Assembly: GCF_000346465.2 (NCBI RefSeq)
Contig: NC_034012.1
Span: 17,535,192 to 17,599,191, forward strand
DNA: 64,000 nt
Source of the DNA: Prunus persica
Lineage: Eukaryota > Streptophyta > Magnoliopsida > Rosales > Rosaceae
Reading direction: 5' to 3'
Of the stretch, positions 57,576-64,000 are shown piece by piece. A program made the position numbers and the translations under genes. The notes under the pieces were generated by a model, which was not told the origin of the DNA, searched no databases, and worked only from the letters and a program-made list of their open reading frames with translations. The stretch's first letter is position 1; each line of letters begins with the position of its first letter.

Positions 57576-58321
57576 AAGAAGCATTATAACTGTCATGAGG
57601 GTTTATAAGCAACCACTTTTACAGTGCAATCTCTCCATGCGGTTTATGTAATTAGTCACTTTTGCTCAGAAAAGATCAGATAGAAAAGTAGAGAGTTTCT
57701 GTTGGAATTTAAAATAGAGAAACTGTTTTAATTTATCTTTTTGTTTTTCTGATGGATATCATAAAAGGAACAACACGATACAGGGGATATTAGCTGGTTT
57801 ATAGTATTTCTTTTGCCAAATTTAAATGTCACTTGTCTCATTGCATTTATGGGATTCGTTGCACACACTCTGGTTTGGGTGAAATTGCACTTTGTTACTT
57901 GACATTCAAAATGTTGTATTCTTAACATACATTTTTGCAAACATTGCAACGTCTTCCTTCCTTCAGTTTCTCATTTCATAGTTTTCCCTATATTGCATTG
58001 CGATGCATTTTATAGGTCCCTTTTTTTATTTTTTTACCAATGATGGGAGGGGTATTCGAACTTAGGTGTGAGGTGTGAGGGGGTAGGTTCACTGTCATGG
58101 ACAACTAGTCTATAGGTCTCATTCTTAAATAGACTTAATATCAGCAATGCTTCTGAGCTTTACCTAAAAATCAAATTGGTACTTATCATTTAACTTTGTT
58201 AAAATCGGTTAGGATCAACCCGTATGACAAAAAAATTCAAGTCAAATTTGAGTCCACTCGCTAAGACACGATGATAAATGAGTGGGTTTCAACCCTTTTA
58301 TTAACATGCTGAATCCATTTA
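57576..58321. other. ABCG 3' flank
   Basis: It contains the 3' untranslated region. A possible SINE tail in reverse orientation lies at about 58020-58100 (reverse complement has AAGTTCGAATACC, B-box-like, next to an A-rich end); this is weak. Confidence 0.4.
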
Positions 58322-58667
58322 GTGCCCGTTTGACATTGCTTATCTGAGGTGATAAGTGATTTTTTTTAAATTTTGGGAAGTCCAGACCGTTTGGTAAACT
58401 ATGAGAAAATCACTTATTGTTGAAAATTGTTGTGAGAGAAAGTTATAAGGGAAAACATCTAATTAGGTGCTTTCATTTTTTGATTATGCTAGAATCAGTT
58501 TTGAAGAGGCGCTATGTTTAATGATTATGCAGGAATCATTTTCTGATTATGCGAGAATTAGTACCAACACTTTTAACAAAAAAAGTTTACCAAACGCCAA
58601 ACTACTTTCTCTCACAGCAAATCTGACATCGATTATTTTCATAGCACAGCGATACCAAACTAGCCTT
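58322..58667. mobile_element. Tourist-like MITE, 346 bp
   Basis: The left end GTGCCCGTTTGACATTGC and the reverse complement of the right end AGGCTAGTTTGGTATCGC are similar. TTA flanks both sides (58319-58321, 58668-58670). Inside, GATTATGCTAGAATCA-type phrases occur three times. No coding sequence. Confidence 0.6.
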
Positions 58668-59021
58668 TAATAAATAATTTGAGTCAACTCGTTTACCACG
58701 TCACATTCAACAGGTTTAATTTTGTTAGCTTTAAGTTTCAAATTTAAAATTCCATGACATCCGTGACACCTTGGCATTGTGTGTGAGAACCACACAAGTA
58801 ATATTAGACGATAGAATTTTCTCACACATATACAGTGTCAAGATGTCATGAGGGTTTGGTGAAAGAGGACTAACATAAATGAGATTGTATAGTCTATGAG
58901 TCAAAAAAACACCGGACTCGCTCGTTCAATACAATGAGGATGAAATGCGGTTCGCAAAATAGCGAGCATGCTATTTTGAACGCACGAGTCTGATCAACAC
59001 AGCTTTCACTCTCTCATTCTC
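58668..59021. other. Intergenic, no supported gene
   Basis: AT-rich, with GTGTGAGAACCACAC-like and TCTCACACAT phrases; nothing assigned. Confidence 0.4.
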
Positions 59022-59273
59022 TTCCTCTCGAACGACTGGAAGACCTCCATGAGCGGCTCCTGGTTGATAAGGATCTCCTCGTTCATGTCAGGCAAGATGG
59101 TGGTGACTAGCTCGTCGAACTCGACGGTGCTGTTTCTGTTGGCAAGGAGGACTTGGAGTTGGTAGCCGGTGGGCTTGACGCCAAGAGATCGGAGCAGGGC
59201 AGCAAGCTAGAGCTGGGTGAGGCTGCTGTCGAAGTCCATGTCAAATCGCATGAAGATGTCTTTCAGCTGCTTC
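59022..59273 (-). pseudogene. Calmodulin-like (CML15/16/18-type) pseudogene fragment
   Basis: On the minus strand one frame reads KQLKDIFMRFDMDFDSSLTQ, a TAG stop, then LAALLRSLGVKPTGYQLQVL, then VEFDELVTTILPDMNEEILI and EPLMEVFQSF. This is the first EF-hand and part of the second of a plant calmodulin-like protein. The first loop lacks the normal DxDxD spacing (D-M-D-F-D-S-S), a few residues of the second loop are missing, and the last two EF-hands are absent. Base composition is clearly GC-richer than the surroundings. An intronless fragment fits a retroposed copy or a transposon-captured piece. Confidence 0.75.
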
Positions 59274-60080
59274 CGTTAATTGGAGCCAAGCGGCCATCAT
59301 TCTGGTAATGGCCAAAGAAGAAGAAAGGGATCATTACGATCCCAATTGTGTTTTGGGCAATTGGGCGTTTTGTTTTGTTTTGTTTTTTAATTTTAATTTT
59401 GTGGTGTGGTAATTTGTTTGTGAAAAGTTGTGGTGTGGGGCTAATTGGATTTTTTTTATTTTTCTCTTTGGAAATTTGGAAAGAAAGACAGACAGACAGA
59501 GAGGAAGGAAGGCAGAGATGAGAAAGAAAGGCAGAGCAAGATAGAGGAAGGAAGAGGAAAGAATGAGAGAATGGATTTTTTATTTTTTTATAATTTTATA
59601 ATTTTTATAATATTTTTTTCACACATCAGCCCTAATTAAATATCTTTAATTAAATTTAAAAATCTTTTTTAAGTCAAAATCCCTAATTAAATTTAAATAT
59701 TACAAAAATTCTTTTTTAGTCTGACACAGCACCAAACATAGGTATGCATTATTTTTACAATCCAGCTTTTTAGTCAGACACAACACCAAATGTAGGTCAG
59801 TACTTAATCCAGCTTAGGTCAATCCAAGCTAATCCCAGACAGTCTCAAGACTTAGTCTAGTCCATAACAGTCTGCCGTACCAATCGACCCGTGAGATCAC
59901 TATTCTGCAACTGCAAGTCATTAAATAAACAGATTACCTCGATCGTATTGTATTATTCGTTTGATAAATGAGTGGTATTTGGGTTGGAAACTTCTGACCC
60001 ATTTAATGCAATAACCATGATTCATCACAAACCCAGAGAAGGAAATAGATAAATAAAAAATAAATAAAATCATATTTGTG
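59274..60080. other. Intergenic with purine-rich tract
   Basis: 59475-59575 is a GA-rich purine tract (GAAAGACAGACAGACAGAG, GAAGGAAGG). The rest is AT-rich without a gene. Confidence 0.5.
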
Positions 60081-60094
60081 GAAACATATATTTC

Positions 60095-60550
60095 ACCAGC
60101 CAATAAAAAGACGACACGTGGAAAATGAATATTTCTTAGGTCAAACTAATTACCCTAATTAAATTCTATTTAATTAGGGAAATTATCTTTGATTTAAGAT
60201 AAGAATATCTTCCTAAATCAAGGAACCAATCTCTACTAATTCCTAAAACCCTAGCACACAAGGAGACTATAATTACATAGCTACACAAGACATTTAAGGT
60301 AATGTTTCCTCACCTGAAAAAACCCTCTCTCTCTCTTGCCATCGCCTCCTCCCATACTCTCATGGCTCTGGCCACCACACATGGCTAAGGCCACCCGACT
60401 CTCCCCGTAAGAGAAAACTTCATTCATTTTAGCTATTGTCGTATCTTTATCAAGATCCAATTGAACTAACTTAGGCATCAAAGGGCCTTTGGCCAACACC
60501 ATCGGGTATGGTCTATTTACTCCTATTTATTTTGTAGGGATTGAAGAAGA
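60095..60550 (+). mobile_element. Gypsy (Tat-like) LTR fragment
   Basis: It starts near TGTGGAAACATATATTTCAC (60075) and shares with 49950-50130 (other strand) the ordered phrases TTCTTAGGTCAAAC, AATTATCTTTGATTTAAG and TTCCTAAATCAAGGA. It then runs through a leader with CCTCTCTCTCTC and a pyrimidine/Gly-Ala-like stretch. No pol follows. Downstream, 60551-61010 shows no gene. Confidence 0.5.
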
Positions 60551-62332
60551 GAGATAATGAAGATCGAAGGTTGAGGAATCAATTCACAAATATTCCTCAT
60601 GTGGAATTTTGCTCAAACAATATTCATGACCTAAGAACCAGAGAAAAGGGAAGAGAGAAAAAGACGAGGAAGAAGATAAGTAGTGGCTCATGATGGGTTT
60701 GGGTGATGGGCTTTTTTAGTTGAAAATATCGGCCCAAAACTTGCTGTCTTTTTTTTTCGGGACCTCCAACTTATAACGCCAAACCCAAACCAAAACCATT
60801 GTTGTATGAAACTCGCTTGTTTCAATATTGGATAAAAAAAAACATATTTAAGGATAGTTTCAGCCAAGTTCTAAAATATCAATGGTATCAGAAATATTAA
60901 TAGTCTAAAAACACAAAAATTTCGATGGAATATTAGGATATTATCGATATCGATAATAAAAACCACGAAAATTGTAAGAAAAACTTGGAAATTTTTATTG
61001 AAACTTTGGAGGACACTACTACAAAAAAGCAAAAAGACGACGGTAAATCACCGTCGTGTATTTGGTTTTTCAATGGTCGTGGAATCCACCGTCATCTTTT
61101 CCCTCATAAACCACGACGCTAAATAACCGTCGTTGTTAAACAATACAACGTCATCAAAAAATACAAAACGACGTCTTTGTACTGCAAAAAGATCTAAAAA
61201 AAGCAATCGAGGATGATAATAGACGACCAATTCTCTAAAAACACCGTCGTTAAAAAGGGAAAATATGACACATATTAAGAGAACAAAGCCGCAAGATAGA
61301 CATACAACGACGACAATAAAAATACGCCGACGTTAAATATAATTTTCACGACAATAAAAAATATGACGTCTTTAAATACATTAGAAGACGACGTTATTGA
61401 TACCTACTACGTCGCACATATAAACACAACCGTCGTACAATTAATTTTCCACTTCGATTTTTCGATAAAAGATGACGTGGAAATAGTTGTCAGTGTCATT
61501 ATTTACGACGTATGTGTTTCTATAGTAGACGTTGAAAAACTAAACAACGTCAGTTACAAATATATGAGAGTCGTATTAAAAAATTTATACGTCCTATTTT
61601 CAGAAACAAACAACGACCATAAACATTAGACGTTGTTAAATACAACAACGTCGGAAAACAATAAAAACAGACGTGTTTAGTCTGCTAAAGTTCTACAACG
61701 TCTCTTATTTACAAAAAACCGTCGTGAAATAAATTTTCCACTTCGATTTTTCTAAAAAAGATGACGTGGAAATAGTTGTCAGTGTCATTATTTACGACGT
61801 ATACATTTATATAGTCGACGTTGTATTTATATGTATTCATTACTCACGACGCACTTAATAATATAGACGACGTTGAACGTCTAAACAACGTCGGTTCCAA
61901 ATAAATGGGAGCCGTATTACAAATAACGTCGTTTAATTGTTATTAGACGGCGGTTATAATGAATTTCCGTCGGAATTAATTTCGTTCCTCTTCGTTTATA
62001 AAAGAACTTGCGACGTGGAAAATGTATGATGACGTCGTATTTTTTAACGTTCAGATTACATATCTCGTTTTTTAGACGTCGGTATTATGGGATTGGAGTC
62101 GTGTTATTTTGAATTACATGGCGGTTCTTTATCCTTCACCGACGTGATATCCTGAATAATTGCTTCACAATAGCGTCGTGGTTCTTCATTGTTACGTTGC
62201 TTTAAGACGTCGGTAAATATGCTGAATAACTGATTCACAATAACGTCGTGTTTTATTTGAACGTAGAAAGTGAAGAAATCACATTACAATATATTACAAA
62301 ATTAATGTCATACACTGCCAATTACATAAGCA

Positions 62333-62992
62333 TCATTCAATCCATATATCTTCACACCCATCTCGAATATTTTGACCGCCTAACTCACCTACCAGTTCAT
62401 CAAATGTGTCAACATTTGGCATCCCTCTAGTAAATGGCTCACACTCAATTATCACATCACCTAATACTTCATCACCAATAACATCATTATATTCTCTACT
62501 AGGCATTGATAACACTACCGACCAACCACGATGCATCGGGTCGTCAACAAAAAATATTTGTTTGACTTGAGAAGCCAAAACAAATTGGTCATTCCTATGT
62601 CCAATTTTACTCAAATCTACAAGGGTAAATCCAAGTTCGTCGACTACAAGACCAGAACTATCTATCCAATCACACCTAAAGACTGGGATTGTAAACTTTT
62701 GGTAGTCAAGGTCCCAAATTTCTTGAATGACACCATAGAAACCCATATTTGAGAGAATTGGGTTTTTATCCTTGGCACTAGCAACTTACATGGTATGTGC
62801 AAGTAAATAAACTCCACTATTTTGAGTTGTCCGCACATCATCTTGTGCCTTGATATTGAATTTAATACCTTTAATAAGATAGCTCCTATATAATGGCACT
62901 GCCATGTTTGGACCAGCTGCTAGCCACCTTAAATTTTCTGATACGCCATGATTGTCTTCCTCAACTTCACTTTGAACCTGCAAATTAATCAT
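62333..62992 (-). pseudogene. TNP2 C-terminal DUF4216 region with nonsense mutation (copy 3)
   Basis: It aligns codon for codon with 13739-14398. It starts MINLQVQSEVEEDNHGVSEN at 62992, reaches VYLLAHTM, then meets TAA at 62786-62788 where copy 2 has CAA (MQVASAKDK). Beyond that it continues with WIDSSGLVVDELGFTLVDL and IFFVDDPMHRGWSVV to 62333. Few other differences separate the copies, so they are recent relatives. One further exon lies at about 63060-63176, as in copy 2. Confidence 0.85.
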
Positions 62993-63259
62993 ATCTTAAT
63001 TCATCCTAACATATAAATAAGAAGAAAATTAAAAGAGAAATACGTTATTCAACAACATATACCTTGAAGCGTAGCCATTGAATGAAAGTGCTATTGTGCT
63101 TATCCTGCAGCCACTTTGTTCTCTTTCTAAATTTTGGATAAGCAGTCTTGATGTGGATCATATGTTGCCTACATGACACGAAAAATTCAAGCATTACGGT
63201 CCCAAATATATAAGATAAACATAAGAAATAATTTTAAATGGAAACTTAAAGAATAAAAC

Positions 63260-64000
63260 TCATACGTACTCGATATAAGGTAGGACTTCCTCCGTATTCT
63301 CCAAGACATATAGATGTGCTTGATTCAACAGGTCCTGATCAACTACGCTCACTGTGCAACCTGATAATGGCTTTGAAACTCCCATCTTTTGGCTTGAAGG
63401 CACTCCAACTGTACTAACATCAGATAAATGCTGAGTACAAAACTCTACCGCTTCTTCAGCTATATACCGCTCAGCAATGCAACCTTCGGGACGAGTACGA
63501 TTCTGAACATACCCCTTCAGCACTTTCATATATCTTTCAAACGGATACATCCACCTAAAATATACTGGCCCACATAGACGAACTTCTCTGACAAGATGTA
63601 CTACTAGATGAACCATGATATCAAAGAATGAAGGGGGAAAGTACTTCTCAAGCAAACACAGAGTAACTACTACATCTTCTTCCAACTTATCTAGCTTGGA
63701 AACATCAACAGTCTTTGCACATATAGCATTGAAGAAGAAGCACAAACGAGTTATTGCATACCTTGCAGGCTTCTCCAAAACAGAACGAATTGCCACAGGG
63801 AGCAATTGTTGCATTAAAGGTATGACAATCATGTGATTTAAGGCCAAGAAGTCTTGAATCTTGTACAGATACAGATTTTTAATATTTGAAGAATAACCTT
63901 CAGGACCTTCATACCATAGAAGATGCAAACTCTCTCTTCTCTGCTCTTGACAAATTCCAAGGCCAGGAGGCAACGAGTACGTCTTTCTCCATACTCGGGT
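63260..64000 (-). pseudogene. TNP2 transposase middle region (DUF4218 type), continues beyond the window
   Basis: A long open frame from 63973 to 63260 contains CFFFNAICAKTVDVSKLDKL, IVTLC-like LCLLEKYFPPSFFDIMVHL and VREVRLCGPVYFRWMYPFER, then YVQNRTRPEGCIAERYIAEE. This is the DUF4218 pattern that lies between the catalytic part and DUF4216 in CACTA transposases. It is preserved over 237 codons. It is classed with the pseudogene because of the stop downstream in the same gene. The catalytic part would lie to the right of the window. Confidence 0.8.

Larger units (their letters stand above)
61014..64000 (-). mobile_element. CACTA (En/Spm) element copy 3, left part, runs off the window
   Basis: It begins CACTACTACAAAAAAGC at 61014 (preceded by GGA) and follows copy 2 closely through the subterminal repeats (61014-62265). 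It then runs into the TNP2 gene on the minus strand. It lacks about 230 bases of repeat that copy 2 has near 12725-12955, but keeps the TNP2 middle region that copy 2 has lost. Confidence 0.9.

Overview
The window looks like nuclear DNA of a dicot plant. It has GT-AG introns, a plant ABCG half-transporter, nuclear tRNA-Thr genes, and plant CACTA, PIF/Harbinger, hAT, gypsy and copia-type elements. A woody rosid, possibly Rosaceae, is only a guess. By far the largest part is transposable elements nested in one another. There is one clearly intact protein-coding gene, an ABCG12/15-like transporter with nine coding exons (51831-57575, 682 residues). It has a palindromic pair of tRNA-Thr(AGT) genes in its second intron. 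|| Layout. 1-3480: right part of a CACTA element with a broken accessory gene. 3960-4580: a rearranged repeat carrying a decayed tRNA-Thr. 4584-6790: one terminal-inverted-repeat element with a 129-base assembly gap, and half of a second copy. 7575-10230: a tandem duplication and a decayed plant-mobile-domain gene. 10406-21569: a Harbinger interval containing the left part of an 8.4 kb CACTA element (12044 to about 20435) and a head-to-head palindrome of Harbinger 5' ends. 21934-22378: the 5' end of an unidentified plant gene on the minus strand, with no recognisable downstream exon. 23569-27366: a complete but mutated Harbinger with both genes. 27370-32165: a solo LTR (27674-30773) lying in one arm of a large inverted repeat. 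32290-35810: a second, oppositely oriented solo LTR (33096-35317) with a 90-98 bp minisatellite, inside older LTR-like DNA. 35912-39110: a copia-like LTR, a small Mutator-type MITE and direct repeats. 40600-44861: a decayed partial copy of the ABCG locus, interrupted by a Tourist-like MITE that is itself interrupted by a hAT element. 44862-50130: a decayed Tat-type gypsy element. 51577-57575: the ABCG gene. 57576-60550: a MITE, a calmodulin-like pseudogene and an LTR. 61014-64000: the left part of a third CACTA copy. || How the pieces relate. The three CACTA copies share TIR-proximal sequence and the same gene order where it can be compared. None is intact as seen, though the third runs off the window. 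Several transposase relics carry single-base nonsense changes, two of them CGA to TGA, as expected of old methylated copies. Two repeat blocks (3960-4580 and 40790-41810) share the same artificial joint between ABCG upstream DNA and the end of ABCG intron 1. This suggests that a rearranged ABCG fragment with its tRNA-Thr palindrome was copied to at least two sites. This shared joint, the tRNA palindrome and the Harbinger palindrome are the most unusual signals. All identities come from reading the sequence; no database search was made.
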